Source: Paramecium tetraurelia | Lineage: Eukaryota; Ciliophora; Oligohymenophorea; Peniculida; Parameciidae | Assembly: GCF_000165425.1 (NCBI RefSeq) | Contig: NW_001799632.1 | Location: forward strand, 270,207 to 334,206 | Length of the DNA stretch: 64,000 bases | Direction of reading: 5' to 3' | Shown: positions 35,306 to 47,439 of the stretch, in pieces | Layout: every line of letters starts with the position of its first letter | Numbering within the stretch: position 1 is the stretch's first letter | Position numbers and translations under genes: made by a program | The notes under the pieces: generated by a model | The model's input: only the letters and a program-made list of their open reading frames with translations | Told to the model about the DNA's origin: nothing | The model's database searches: none

Positions 35306-36433
35306 ATGCAACTCTTAAAAGTTTGTAAAAGATTCTGCTCGATCTTATAGAATGTGCCTAAAGAGCTTGTAGATTTGAAACATGTTAACTTTTTGAAGGT
35401 TAAGACAGCCTACCTTGAATAACTAAAGGACTAATATATTTTGAGTTTAGAGTTTACAAAGAGTCCAAATGAAGCAGACGATGCTATGAATATTACGAAT
35501 AATGTTGAACTCTAGATCGACCCAGAATTAACTGTGAAGGAATTCGTTGAGAATTGTCAAGAATATGTACAGTTCACATTACTATTTAGTTAAAAGATAA
35601 TGTTACTTTGTATTCAATTGACAAAGTGCCATTAGCAGGTGTGAATACAATGGAACAAGTGATAAAAGAACCTTTCTATTTATTGACAAATAATCAGCAT
35701 CTATTTTTTGTTAAACAATTATCAGGTTATGATAAGGACGATTATTCTTATATGTAAATGAATAATTAAATTTAAGTAAATCGTATTTCACTCGTAAACA
35801 TGTACCAATGTTGGAGAAGAATATTCTTATTTAATACTTGGTTAGAATGGATTATGTGTTATAGTAAAATTTCAAGACAACATTTTTCAAAAACTACTCT
35901 TCATCTCAATAGAAGATAGAATATAATGATTTAGTAAAGGTGATTCTTGATTCTTATACCAACATGAGGAACACTTAATCAGATCATGAGACTGACATGT
36001 ACAGTCAATATTTCGAGTTGAAACAAGCAAAAGAAGTATTGGAGGAGAAAAGAAAGGAAATTATGGAGGCTGCAGTTAAATTTGCAAAGATCTAGATGTT
36101 TGGTGGATTTCTTGTATTGTGTGGTCACTTCTGTTTCATGGGTGCTGGTATATATGTGTACTACAATTGGGATGTGATGGAACCTATAGGTTATTTCCTG
36201 AATACAGGTGGAATGATCTATTTATCCTATCAATATTTCAAGTAAATTTTGTATATAGTTATAGGTTGAATGATGAATGGTCACATAGCAAGTTCTCAAA
36301 TTATTTGATCAATAAGAACTTTGTTAGGTTGAGTAGATCCAATAATTTTGACATTGAAAAGTTGAATTAAATCAATAAACAAATTTAAGAAATCTAGGAT
36401 AGAATCAAAACAAATATCATTACAAATTTATGA
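35306..36433 (+). CDS. MCU: mitochondrial calcium uniporter pore subunit
   Basis: Forms the Ca2+-selective channel of the inner mitochondrial membrane. 352 residues after removal of three 23-nt introns. The N-terminus (MQLLKVCKRFCSILQNV) is basic and hydrophobic without acids, as in a mitochondrial presequence. A matrix domain follows, then a coiled coil (ELKQAKEVLEEKRKEIMEAA), the first membrane helix FGGFLVLCGHFCFMGAGIYV, the selectivity filter WDVMEP (36168-36185; family form WDxxEP), and the second helix ending GGMIYLSYQYF. Filter Asp and Glu are both intact. The stop lies 29 bp from the stop of the convergent NEK gene. Confidence 0.93.
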
Positions 36434-36462
36434 TCATATATCCAAAAAATAAATAATTAATA

Positions 36463-38574
36463 TCACGATTCTACTAAATCCTTTAATGTATAATGTTTCA
36501 CGATTTAATTTGATTGTTGATCTTGTTGTTATCTTTTATTTGAGTATTATTAAATAAGCGCACTTTTGATACGAATATTTTCTTTAGTTTTATTAGGTTG
36601 ATTATTAACAATATTATTAACATTGTTAATTACAGTATTTTAACCCCCATTAGTATTTGGATACTTGATGTAAGGTTCCTGCTATAAAGGTATATCCTAA
36701 TGCATAGATGGTTAAGTAGAATTGGGATTCAAATCTAAGATAGTGAATTTTTTGACATCTTTGACAGATTAATTTTACTGAACAGGAATTAATTTAGCCC
36801 TGCAGGAAATATTAGCAATTGATGATCCCCTTGCTTATGCTGACAACGGTCTGATCTGCACATTTGACTTATAAGTATTTTATGGTTTAGAGTGTTTAAT
36901 TTCAAGTTTGAATTTCGGTCCTTATTCTATAGAAAATGAATTCTTCCTCTCTTCCTAAAATTATTTGTCATCAATGTCTTGAATGTAGAGTTCAACATGA
37001 TTAGACTGAATCTTCAAGACCTATTATTATTGCTGTTATTGAGTATGTTTGTATTCTTATTATTCTAATTACTTTAACCTTTCCTATTCCTATTGTTCTT
37101 TTAATTATCTCTCCTTCTCCAATTTCTACATTTTCTCTCTTTCAAGTCTCTCTTACCTCTCCAATCTATCTTATTTCTCCTTCTCCAATCGTTCCTATCT
37201 CTCCTTATCCATTCTCTCTTACCGCTCTCTGTCTATCCTCTCCCTTTCAAGTCTTTCCTTCTCTAATTTCTCCTGTTGATCCTTCAATAACTGCTGGTAT
37301 TGTTGGGCTCTTGATATCTGCTCATTTTCTATCTACTTCTGGGTTACATCAACGACATCTCCCATGTAGATGGTATCAGACCCATTACTAATTAAGTCTT
37401 GCTGTTGCGGTTTCCTGGTTTTCTTCATCTTCTCAGTTTCCTAGGCTTGCATTGCATACGATTTGGGATTTGAGGTTTACGGCCTTTATTATTAGTGCTA
37501 TTGATATTACATCTAAGGCAATGCTTCATCAAGTTGTCTATGTTATTAATAAAATCTACTATGAAATTCTCTATGGCTGACTCCTCTATTGGAAATATAT
37601 TGTATTGACTTCTGATATGCTGGGTCTCAAGGCTGGGATCTTCTCAAGGAGTTTCCAAATGAACTGGCTTAGTCCTTTCATAATTTACTAAAACATATTG
37701 TACTTGTCGAGTACTGAGGAGGCAATGCTTTAGGTGCTCTATTAACTATACTATATCCCAAGGCAATCAAATTTTCACCCTAAAAGGGAGGCTCCAAGGC
37801 TGCCATGTAAAATACCACACATCCCAAGGCCCAGATATCAACCTTATAATCGTAGGGCTAATGCTAAACAAGCTCTGGGGACAGATACAAGGGAGTGCCC
37901 ACTCGAGTGCCTTGGAGTGCAGTGTCTGAATTGAATATTTTGGATACTCCCAGATCTCCCAATTTCACATGTTTATCCTTTGTTAGAAAGACGTTGAGTG
38001 TTTTAATATCCCTGTGAATGATGTTGTTTTCATGCAGATGCTACAATGCAGAACTAAGTTCCCTGCTCATCTCCCAAATGGTTTCCTCTTACATAAATTT
38101 CCTTCTCTCCTTATAATCTTTTAGCAACTAAATAGGTTATTCATGACTACTTTCTAAAGGTCTCCTCCTTCGGCATACTCCATGATGATGCAAAGATTGT
38201 CCTGCTCAATAAAACTCATATAGTATGTTATGACATTTGGATGTTTCAGTTTCCTCAGAAGTTATGCCTCTTTGAGTGCCTCAGCTTTTAATATGAAACA
38301 CACATACCTTGATGCTTCGGCTTCAGATGAGTCAGATTGATCTTCTTGAGAACATAGATGTTCCCATCCATACTAGATTTCACCTTATAAACCACTCCAT
38401 AGGAACCCTTTCCCAATTCATTCAAAATTGTAAATTAGGAAAGATTGCTACCGATTAATTAATATTAACGACCTAGATTCTAACAACTAAATTACTATCT
38501 AAATCATGAAGCTATTGTATTTCCCTTTAATCAATGGTTTTTGGAACCTTCGCTGTGGTTGGTCTTTATTTCAT
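36463..38574 (-). CDS. NIMA-related (NEK) protein kinase with Glu/Arg-rich coiled coil
   Basis: 650 residues, six introns (23, 23, 23, 29, 26 and 35 nt; the last three are less certain). After about 45 residues comes the kinase domain: LGKGSYGVVYKV, YVLKKIN, catalytic loop IIHRDIKTLNVF, DLG in KLGDLGVSKIF, activation segment VGTPLYLSPELV, and WALGCVVFYM. DLG instead of DFG is common in NEKs. Past the kinase lies a highly charged coiled coil of repeated Glu-Arg/Lys heptads (ERQERMDKERQERLEKEKQ), then a Gln/Asn-rich tail containing the run VINNVNNIVNN. The layout of kinase plus coiled coil is that of ciliary/basal-body NEKs; localisation is inferred. Confidence 0.87.
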
Positions 38575-39188
38575 TATATATTTATTTATATATTATATTT
38601 CAAACCTCCATTCTTCACTTTCTCATCACTCTCAATAAACCAATTATATCTAAATTTAATTTCATATTAAAACATTCTCCTCTCACTCCTTTTATTTAAT
38701 ATTCAACTTGCTGCCACTAATTCATTCAAACAAGTTCAACTTTTCTCACACATTTAACACTTAACTTTAATTAATGACGAATATCATCATGACAAAAATA
38801 GAATCATAAAAGCACTTCAATTCCAAATAAAACAAATATAAATATAACCAAATTAATCATTCTAATTGAAATACTTAATCCACTTAAAATATAACCATTA
38901 AATTTATATGTTAATCTAATTGTTAGTTATGATTCTTGATATGTAATATGTTATTTATTTTATTTTCTGTATCTTGATAACTCTAATATCTAATACCTAA
39001 AACAATATCATCTACTAATAATGATTGTTTGTCTTATATTTTAATAATAATATGATGTTGTATGTATCTAATGATATGTAAAATTAAGATAATAGTGAAA
39101 AATAATGTCCGATTATGTTTAAAGAGATATTAAATAATACGCAAACTTATAGAGTAAGATATTTAAATTCATTTTTATAAATTGTTCA
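38575..39188. other. AT-rich spacer without a recognised gene
   Basis: 614 bp between the start of the NEK gene and the stop of the ZC2HC gene (both minus strand). No frame is open for long, and both strands are rich in TGA. The NEK promoter should lie near 38575-38750. I see no RNA gene or repeat. Confidence 0.5.
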
Positions 39189-39644
39189 TCATTTTCTTTT
39201 AAAACCGCATCTTCCACAGAAATTATGATCCTGTTCCATTTCGTAGCTACATTATTTACAATGGTATGTAGTGATTTTCTTTTGTTTAAGTTATTTTTCA
39301 ATGAGCATTTTTTTATACATTAATTCTTTTTAATTTTTTTGGCAAAGATCTAAATGACTTTCTAGATTTCGAGGATTGAATTTTCTGCCACAAAGATGAC
39401 ATTCTGCTGTTGTTATATAGCTTCTATCCAACGAACTGTTTTCTCTATTAGTTTTTTTTGGTCCTTGAGATTTTGGTTTTGCCATAGATTTTGATCTTTT
39501 CTTCTTTGGTTCTTCTTTTCCTTTTGCAACAAAGATCATTGGTTTCTCTTTGCTGCACAATTTCAAATGCATTTTCAATTTTCCTTCGAAAAACTTTCGA
39601 TTACAAAATTCACATTATTCGTATTAAATATTTTATACTTCCAT
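39189..39644 (-). CDS. ZC2HC1-type zinc-finger protein with C-terminal zinc ribbon
   Basis: Intronless, 151 residues. Two C2HC fingers of the ZC2HC1 type: CEFCNRKFFEGKLKMHLKLC near the N-terminus and CHLCGRKFNPRNLESHLDLC in the middle, separated by a very basic Lys/Pro-rich linker. Reading TAA as Gln past the second finger extends the protein by about 50 residues into a third zinc site, HCKQCSYEMEQDHNFCGRCG, a zinc-ribbon-like CxxC...CxxC, followed by the TGA at 39189-39191. ZC2HC1 proteins are conserved in ciliated eukaryotes but poorly understood. The start at 39644 is only 34 bp from that of the divergent neighbour. Confidence 0.82.
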
Positions 39645-39678
39645 TTTCTGTATATTATATATATTATATTTAAATTTA
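39645..39678. promoter_or_regulatory. 34-bp bidirectional inter-start region
   Basis: The ATG of the minus-strand ZC2HC gene (39644) and the ATG of the plus-strand gene (39679) are separated by 34 bp of nearly pure A/T. Both 5' untranslated regions must be extremely short or overlap, and any promoter must lie in this stretch or inside the coding regions. No motif is claimed. Confidence 0.5.
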
Positions 39679-40411
39679 ATGAAATAACGAGATCATGATC
39701 GAAATGCATTATTCCCAATAAGCGAAGACTCTCAATATACGTATCATCGATACAGTCCACCAATGAGACCGAAAATATTGCCAAATTAATACATCAACAG
39801 AGATTCGAAATTAATTCAATTAAGTGCACACGAGAAATCAATACAAGACAAGAGATCAAATATATTTTATGAACCTACAAAACTTCCAATATCACCTCCT
39901 AAATGTATAGAAGATAGACCCAAATCTCCAAATCTTGATCATAGATAAAGAATGTTATATTAGAATGCATCAAATGTGTTACCTGGATATAGTTACTAGA
40001 AGGTGAAATAAGTTTGTGAGACTAGAACTAAAATAGTTGAGGATCCAAATAATCAAGTCAAACATCAGAATCAAAATTTCTCGGATTTATTTGACAGACA
40101 TTGTGGGGATACCAAAATCAATCAAAGAGGTAGATCAGCTTCTCCTTAATTGGATTGGACTGCACATGATAGTGTTAGGAATGCTAAGGATTGTACAACC
40201 AATGAATACACAACTAATAATAAGCCCAAATCTCCTCTCAAAGTAACTGAAATCTCAAATTTAGAAATCAAAGTAATTTAATTAATTCTAATTTTAGTGT
40301 ATTTAATAAGCTAAAGAATTGAAGACTTATTCCAAATTGCATGGCAAGAAAGCAGCTCCAAAAGAGATTGTTTATGAAGGTATGCTCAAATGGAAAAATA
40401 ATTATAAATGA
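39679..40411 (+). CDS. uncharacterised basic Pro/Ser/Asn-rich protein
   Basis: 235 residues with one 25-nt intron. Begins MKQRDHDRNALFPISEDS. The protein is Pro/Ser/Lys/Asn-rich with short aromatic patches (YTYHRYSPPMRPKILPNQY, VLPGYSYQKVKQ), the look of the tail-and-linker proteins that decorate ciliary microtubules, but no motif proves it. The end, EIVYEGMLKWKNNYK, is followed by TGA; a 3' extension through an intron cannot be excluded. Ends 30 bp before the channel gene on the same strand. Confidence 0.6.
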
Positions 40412-40441
40412 AATTGTTTCTAATTAATTTATTTATTATAT

Positions 40442-42861
40442 ATGATAACTACCAATAGGGATTTGATTAGCTCGACAACTGATTCCGCTGAATACTCATA
40501 AACCATTTAGCTGTCTAAAAGAAAAACCACCAACAAATAATTTTCCTTAAGTCTCTTTGCCTTAAGAAAATAGGAACTATATAATAAGAGAAGTTCATCC
40601 TACTATTCACCCAATATCAGCATTTCCAAGATTAAACCAGTGATTGATTATCGGTCAAAATTTAAACAAAACACCAAAAAATTGATCATAATTCTTAGCT
40701 TTTTTGAATCACTGTCCTAATATTCAAAAGAACAACTCAGATAACGTATAGAGTATTTCAAGTTAAAAAAATAAAACATCCTACCATTTTATCCAGATCA
40801 ATACCTTATTATCAAGTGGAATCAATTCATTTAATTACTACTATTCTTTTATGCAATAGTATACCCCTTGCAATTGGCTAATCAGATTAATGTGGATTAA
40901 ATATTACTGGGAATCGATTTCATCTTTGCAATTGACATAATGATGAATTTCATTACAGCATATATTGATGAAAATTATAATTTGGTTAAAGAATTTAAAT
41001 TAATATTCCTCAACTATCTCAAAACTTGGATGATTTTCGATCTTATATCATTACCACAATATTAATTACAAATACAACAATCAGAACTTCAAATGTTCAA
41101 GCTCTTGAGATTAATCAAATACTTTATCAAGAAACCACAAAAAAACTATAAAGGACAGATCTTTTACACTACCAATATCATTGACTCTTTCTCTTTAGAT
41201 ATCAATTATTATCTCTCAGAAGGGTGGATCTTTTTAATCAATGTCATTCTGAATGCATTTCTCCTCATCCATATCTTTGGATGTATATTCCTCTTTCATG
41301 ACACCAATTTCAATTACATTACCAGTGTCTATTGGGCATCATAAACCTTGTTTACAGAAGGGTATGGCGACATACCCTAGAATTTCTAAATATCAGTTAT
41401 CTGGATTATAGTATCAATCGGATATTATTCAGTAAAAATTGGTGATTTTGCTAAATTATTGATGCAAACCAATCTATCAAATGATGACAACCAATATTAC
41501 TTATTCGATCGTCTGGCCTTACAAACCAAGATGCCAGATGATCTAAAGGATTCAGTCTAAAAATACATTAGAACCAATGCCTAATACAATCAATTTTGGG
41601 ATTAGGAAATCATCCAAATGGTTGATGAATTCCACAAGCCCATTCAAACCTATTTCACTTTGAGTGTAATGTTGGATCTATGCATTAAAATTTAATTCTT
41701 TCTGTAAGATGTCAATCATACACAAAATCTCTTGAAATCCTGCAAATTTATCACTTTCGAGAAAAATGAAATTATCTATAGGAAAGGATAATTCTCGGAT
41801 GAAATCTATTACTTGATCAAAGGAGATGTGAGAATAGTATCCAAAAATAGATATAATATCCTGACTATCTTATAAGGTACTATCTTTGGAGAATTTGAAG
41901 CATTAAATGAGTAACCTCGATTTACTTATGCAATTGCTCAATAGAGATCTCTTATTTTGATTGTCCAATTGAAATCCTTTATTGAATGCTTCAAACAAAG
42001 CAAACTCATTAACTTTGAGGTCTCCTAATTGTATGCCAGAAGAAAACAACTCATACTTCAACAGTTTAAGCTTGAAAAAAGTATAAAATTAATTAATTTA
42101 GATAAAAAGTTGAATTAAAAAGATTGAAACGAAAAAATTTAATCATTTTTGAAGACAATGACATCTCGCCTGAATTCAAAAAGAGGAAAACTAATGATAA
42201 TCATCTATAAACTAATCAAATTTATCATTATAACTTGTTGAAAAAAATCATAGGACAAGCCAAACTCAACAAATAAATTGTCTATCAGAGATTCTAGTTT
42301 TGTGTAAATAGAGTGATAGATTATATAAGATAGATAGACACCACTCCACCAGAAGATTGGAAGGATTTAAATGAATATCAAACCATCACTAAAGTCATCC
42401 CTTTAAAGCTATTATAGTAAAGAAATTGCCTTTTTAGATAATAAAATAGACAATCTAACTTCTCTATGTTATCATTCAATAAGAAACTACGACTTTCTAA
42501 TTATATATTAGTAAGATAGTAGGAAATTAATATACAACGAAAAATTATCCTATTTAGTAAGATGTAACGTGAAAGATTCAAACCATTAAAATAGATATTT
42601 GATAAATATGGGCGTATATTTGACAATCAATCTGAGTCTGACATTCTCAATTTTGAAAGTTCTTATTCATCAAAGATTACATTGTTGCAATCCAAATATT
42701 GTTAATGGTTCAATGTAAAGTAACATGAAGAGATTAAAATCAATAAGAACATTGTCAATAACGTAAAAAAACTTAGTTAAGATCTCTCAAAAATAAATGA
42801 TACTTGGCTATAAGGATCACTAATTAAATTTGACTTGCATAAGTATTTAAATTAAAATTGA
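40442..42861 (+). CDS. cyclic-nucleotide-gated / EAG-type potassium channel
   Basis: 796 residues with one 29-nt intron near the junction to the C-terminal tail. Order: N-terminal cytosolic 110 residues; first membrane segment FFYAIVYPLQL; LLGIDFIFAIDIMMNF; a segment MIFDLISLPQYQ; a weak voltage-sensor helix with few basic residues (FKLLRLIKYFIKK); pore region with helix YWASQTLFTEGYGDIP (filter TEGYGD at about 41353-41378); S6 WIIVSIGYYSVKIGDFA; C-linker; and a cNMP-binding domain from ITFEKNEIIYRKGQFSDEIY to LTILQGTIFGEFEAL. The GYGD filter indicates K+ selectivity. Paramecium uses a very large set of such channels for ciliary beating. The cyclic-nucleotide pocket has the GEFEAL phosphate-binding cassette start but not the usual Arg, so gating by cAMP or cGMP is open. 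Confidence 0.88.
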
Positions 42862-43086
42862 ATTTTTTTACTAATTACATAAATTATTTCATTTTTCTAT
42901 ACTATTCTAAATTGTTATTAATAATTGTATTGTTAATTTAATGAATAAATATTACATATTTTATAATTAAATCAACCTATATATCCTACAAGTTTATATT
43001 ATATTCCAATTTCAAGAGAATTCAACTATATTTATATATTGAAATATAATTTATTTATCTATTATAATATTTTTAATAAACAAATA

Positions 43087-43356
43087 ATGTAAAAATACGT
43101 TGCTAAATATGTTGCTTTGAATTTTAAAAACTTGGTTATTGGGGGAGATTTGAAAACTATCAATCCCTTAATAAAGAACGAACAATAATTTTTCTAATAC
43201 TATGATTAGATTTTCATGAAGGACACCTATATATAGGATTGTCTAAAAAATGATTTATTGAGAATGCCTGTTGATTTTTTCAAAGAAAGCAGATACGATG
43301 ATTTTGCAGAAGATCATTCTGAATTCTTGGAATAAGAAAATTAGAAATAAAAATGA
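43087..43356 (+). CDS. small hypothetical protein
   Basis: Intronless ORF of 89 residues: MQKYVAKYVALNFKNLVIGG, a middle with QYYDQIFMKDTYIQDCLKND, and an acidic Glu/Gln/Lys-rich tail. Composition and the clean TGA end look real. Same strand as the channel gene, 225 bp downstream. No domain recognised. Confidence 0.55.
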
Positions 43357-43389
43357 TTCCATTGATATTATATGTAATTTTTCTTTATA

Positions 43390-44100
43390 ATTAATGATGA
43401 TCATCATTAACTTTTTCTTTTAGTTCTTCTTAATCTAAAGCTATTTTAGATCTTCCAATGTATTACTGATTCAAGTTATCTCCTCCAACCATTCAACTCT
43501 TGGTTTTTGTTGCTATTTATAAATTTTACTTTAATGATATACTTTTATAATAATTCAGTGTAATACAGTATCAATAGTCTTATTAATAAAAAGAAATGAA
43601 TTCTTTACAAAATTATAGATTCTATCTTGAATTTAGTTACTTCTTGAAAGGCTATATAAATAAATATTCATAATATGTATGTGATTCATTGATTCTTTTG
43701 TTAAATTAATACAATAATAAATTCCATAAACTTTATAATTGAGGAACCAAATTGCTAATTCAAATTCAATTGTCATCTTAATAATTCGCTCATTATGTTT
43801 CAATTATTTTTCAAATTCGCATAGACCTATAAGGTAATAATCATTAATACTTGTTATTTGATTCTTACCGAATGTTCTCTTAATTAAATAAATAGATGCA
43901 TGTACTTTAGTTACATAAGAAATCTTTATTTATATATAAAGATGATACTCGTATATGATTGTAAATCTCTTTTAGGTAAAAATTGGATCTAATTTACCAT
44001 GCTTTGTTTTAAAAACAGGGTAGCTTTTGTAACAATAATTCTCAAATAGAGATTATAAAATTCTATGGTTTAGTGTTTTGGGTTGATTAAATATATATAA
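43390..44100 (-). pseudogene. decayed gene resembling the N-terminal region of ciliate protein kinases
   Basis: Minus-strand frame reading PVFKTKHGKLDPIFYLKRFT and on through SYVTKVHASIYLIKRTFGK, EFEKQLKHNERIIKMTIEFEL, to a TGA at 43555-43557. The same frame then continues coding (QQQKPRVEWLEEIT, TGA, ISNTLEDLKQLQIKKNQKKK). No in-frame ATG lies near the 5' end. The first 120 residues resemble the non-catalytic N-terminal beta-rich module that precedes many Paramecium kinases, but no kinase domain follows. Two or more TGAs and the missing start argue for a decayed, truncated copy. Confidence 0.5.
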
Positions 44101-44178
44101 ATAAGGCTAATTCCATATATATTGTAATAATCTTTCAATATTTTTATATAAAAATAACACAAAATAGAAATATTATAA

Positions 44179-45683
44179 TCACATATAAGATAGAGTAGCG
44201 GATGCTACAAGCATCTTATTTTTTTCTATTCTTTATACTGCTGGATGATTTTCATTGAAATATGATTTTAAAATAGTAATTGCTTTTGCAAATAACAAAT
44301 TAGCACTTTTAAACTTCATTCTATCTAAGTAAGCCAAAGCTAAGTTATTCATAATCAATGCTAAACCTATAGATTCGGTGTCACTAAATAATAATATTCA
44401 GTGTTAATACCCATAATATGTGACAAGTTATTCATAGATTTCTATAGCATTAACGCTGCTGCCTTATAGATGATAGATGACTCCTTGCAGATTCATAATT
44501 TTACATAATTATTCATGTTTTTGTCCATATCTATTAAGATTATAATGTGATAATATTAATACAATTTGATGAATCCATCCTTCGATTATTCCAAGTACTC
44601 AAGAGCAAAGTCGTACTCTTTTTCTAGATAATATATGCAACCCAAAGTGTAATAAGTATCAAATATCCTGGGATCTTAATGGTCTAATTTGTTTTGTAAG
44701 ATTGAGAGTCCTTCATAGCAAATCTTTTTGGCATCCACACTATCATCTATCATAATAAATGTGTTTGAGTACGAAGCAAAGCATAGACAAAAGATATCTT
44801 GACTAATATCTTGGCAATGTCTAACTTCCAATTCACTTATTCATAGTAGTTCAATGCTTTTTTATAGTAATCAAGGGATTATAGATATTGGTTATTGAGT
44901 AAATATAGATTTGCCTTTTCTATATATATTTTGCTGAGTACATCAAAGTCATTAATTTCAAATTAATTTAAACATTTATCCAAACATCTTATTTTAAATA
45001 CAAATTGTGATACTTTAATGCTTCATTGATTTGTCCTAGTTCTTTGAGAATCTGAGATGCATAACAGAGTGATTGAACACATAATAATATAATTACTGAA
45101 ATTTATAATTTTTCGGCTTATTGTTTTAATTTTTCATTTCCCTCCTTATAAACCTCCATCATTCTTTCTAATGCTAGTTTAAATTTACCATCTCTAAGAA
45201 ATTGTAAACCTGTTCTTAATTTTTAATTAAGTAAATCATCCTTAAGCAACTATTCGAAACTGTTAGTTTTAGATTTGTCAAATGAAACCGGTTCATCCTC
45301 AGATTGTTGACTAATTTATTCGTTCGGATGTTGCTCAGGTGTTTCGTTCTGAGTAGGAGAGATAATTTAATTTTTAGCTATTTTTATGCTTTAATTAGAA
45401 GATGTTGAAGAACCGTGTTTATCATTGTTTTCTGTTACCTCCGAACTTTGGCTTACCTAATATTCGAGCAAAATCTTACTAGGTCCACTGGTTAATGATG
45501 TTTCGAGAATAAATCATTTTTCTTTTATTACAAAGGAGGCAATGCAAAGTTATGTTACTTTTTTATTACAATACTGACTTTAAATCCATTTTGTATCTTC
45601 TTTTATAAATATTTAGATGCTTGGTCCAATCCTTGTTTTTCCACCTATAATTCATGGAAATCTAATATCTCAAACTCTTCCAT
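44179..45683 (-). CDS. TPR protein (kinesin-light-chain-like repeats)
   Basis: 457 residues with five introns (23, 26, 23, 32 and 27 nt), whose removal keeps one frame throughout. The first 130 residues are polar and Ser/Gln-rich (STSSNQSIKIAKN). The rest is a chain of TPR units, among them FLRDGKFKLALERMMEVYKE, GQINEALKY, ANLYLLNNQYLQSLDYYKK, YTLGCIYYLEKEYDFALEYL and MNNLALAYLDRMKFKSANLL, ending NENHPAVQRIEKNKML. The last repeat, with HP followed by V, is the TPR_12 form seen in kinesin light chains and many scaffold proteins. Probably a protein-interaction scaffold; partners unknown. Confidence 0.82.
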
Positions 45684-45804
45684 TTATTTATTTATTTTAA
45701 TTATAGAAATGGCATCTAATATTATCATTCTCAAATTGAAAGAAAAGACTAACTTACAAAGTAGTTGAAGCTGTTTTTGAAATAGTTAATATTCATTATA
45801 TAAA

Positions 45805-47353
45805 TCAAGGAATATACTCTTTGTACAATTATTGCAACAATTCTATTGGATCTGAAAATTAGGATAATTTATCCAATTTTAGATTCTGACAATTATATTA
45901 TCTCACATCCCTTACTGACCTTAAAGACATCACGTAATTCTATAAATACAGCAATTCCTACGATATAAAACACTATAATACTTGGTCCATCTTGTTGTCA
46001 TAATAGTTTATGATCGGAATCCCATTTAAAGGTTACAGGCAGAATGAGTAAGCTGCATTGTCAACTAAAACCATATCATTCATAGCTCTGTTTCCAATCA
46101 CTCTCAAATCTTTGATGTAGGCACCCTCCTCTGTTTGGACACAACTATCTCTAAAGAATCGATGGGATATAATATTCTTGTTTGGATCCAAATAGTCAAT
46201 GACAACATTCGCATAACAAGAATGAGAAGCAGTAAACACTATTATTTCAAAGTGCTTGTTCAAAGTCTGTAATACCTACTATGCATACGGTCTGATATTG
46301 ATTGATGCCTAAATTGATAATTCAACATTTTACTTCAATGATTTCTCCAGATGGAAATTTTATAGGTAAAATGACATCCCCAGGTATTTGAACAGACTCA
46401 TTACAATGGATTAATGTTTCATCTAAATCAAACACTATAGTTTTCTTATTCGTGCTGGGTAAATTCACTTTTTTATCCTCAAAACTATTTGCTATTTTTA
46501 CTGATTTTTAAAAAATTGAAGCTTACATAGTTTATAATAGATGCTCCCTAATCAGTTCAATAGGTCTGTTGATTTCGACTTGCATATAACCTTTGATGAT
46601 CGAAGAAAAGTAATATAAAAATGCTGTTTCATTATTTTTCTCTTAAGAGGTTTTCCTTCTAAAATTTTCTTTTATTGAATTGCTGGCCTTAGCTGATTCT
46701 GGTCTCAAATTCTTAAAATTAGTTTTATTTTCATTTAAAGGAGCCTTGACTTAAGTAACAAATGTTGATAGACTGGGCTTTTTAATGATAATGCCTTCAA
46801 TTTTATTTTCATTGTTTATTAGAGTGCTTGATTTCAATTTATTTTATTACACAGGTGTGTAATCTCTTTATTCTTTAGTTTGCTAATGAATTTGTTATTC
46901 CTTTTATCCTCTGTTCGTAAAATCAATTGACACTGTTTTTTGAACTGAAGTTGAGGTTTGGTTATTTTTTGTGTTTTATCCAAAAAATTTAGAAGCAAGA
47001 TTATTTTTTGTTTGTCTTTAACTATTATCAATATGGGATTTAATGGACTGGATTTTATTCTCTAAATAGAGTAATTTGTCTTATAATTTCTAGTATTCCT
47101 AAGGGGATTATTTGGATGATTGATTTCTATCTTGATTGGATCGTATTTCAATATTTTCCTTTTAATCCTTATAACTAAAATATTTGGAATAAAAATTTTG
47201 GCTCTGCTTTTATAATTGTATTGAACTTTTCATAGTCTACAAAGTCTATTTTTATTATGAATTAGATTAATTTGATGAATTAGGTCTTTGTAATTCCTTG
47301 CTTGATCTGTTGCCCAAATTCTTTTCTGATAGAGGACGTCTGATTTCAATCAT
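45805..47353 (-). CDS. FCP1/SCP-type (HAD) CTD phosphatase
   Basis: 507 residues, one 25-nt intron inside the catalytic domain. The N-terminal 300 residues are polar, Asn/Lys/Gln/Ser-rich. The C-terminal 190 are a NIF/SCP phosphatase: signature IVFDLDETLIHC (catalytic DLDET at about 46412-46429, first Asp the nucleophile), INIRPYAQQVL, FEIIVFTASHSCYANVVIDY, FFRDSC, and DMVLVDNAAYSF. All HAD motifs are present, so an active Ser/Thr phosphatase is expected. Relatives dephosphorylate the RNA polymerase II CTD or, in the Dullard branch, lipin. No membrane segment is obvious, which favours the SCP-like group. Confidence 0.9.
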
Positions 47354-47439
47354 GCTCAAAAGCTGTTAAAAAATTAAAATATTAAATAGTAATAAAGCAC
47401 ATTTTCAAAATTCATATACTTTCATTTAACTTTTTTTAT

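Noticed and set aside
37049-37279. Ser/Tyr/Leu-rich plus-strand frame
   Set aside because: It is antisense to the Glu/Arg/Lys coiled-coil of the NEK kinase gene; the odd composition is the complement of that repeat.
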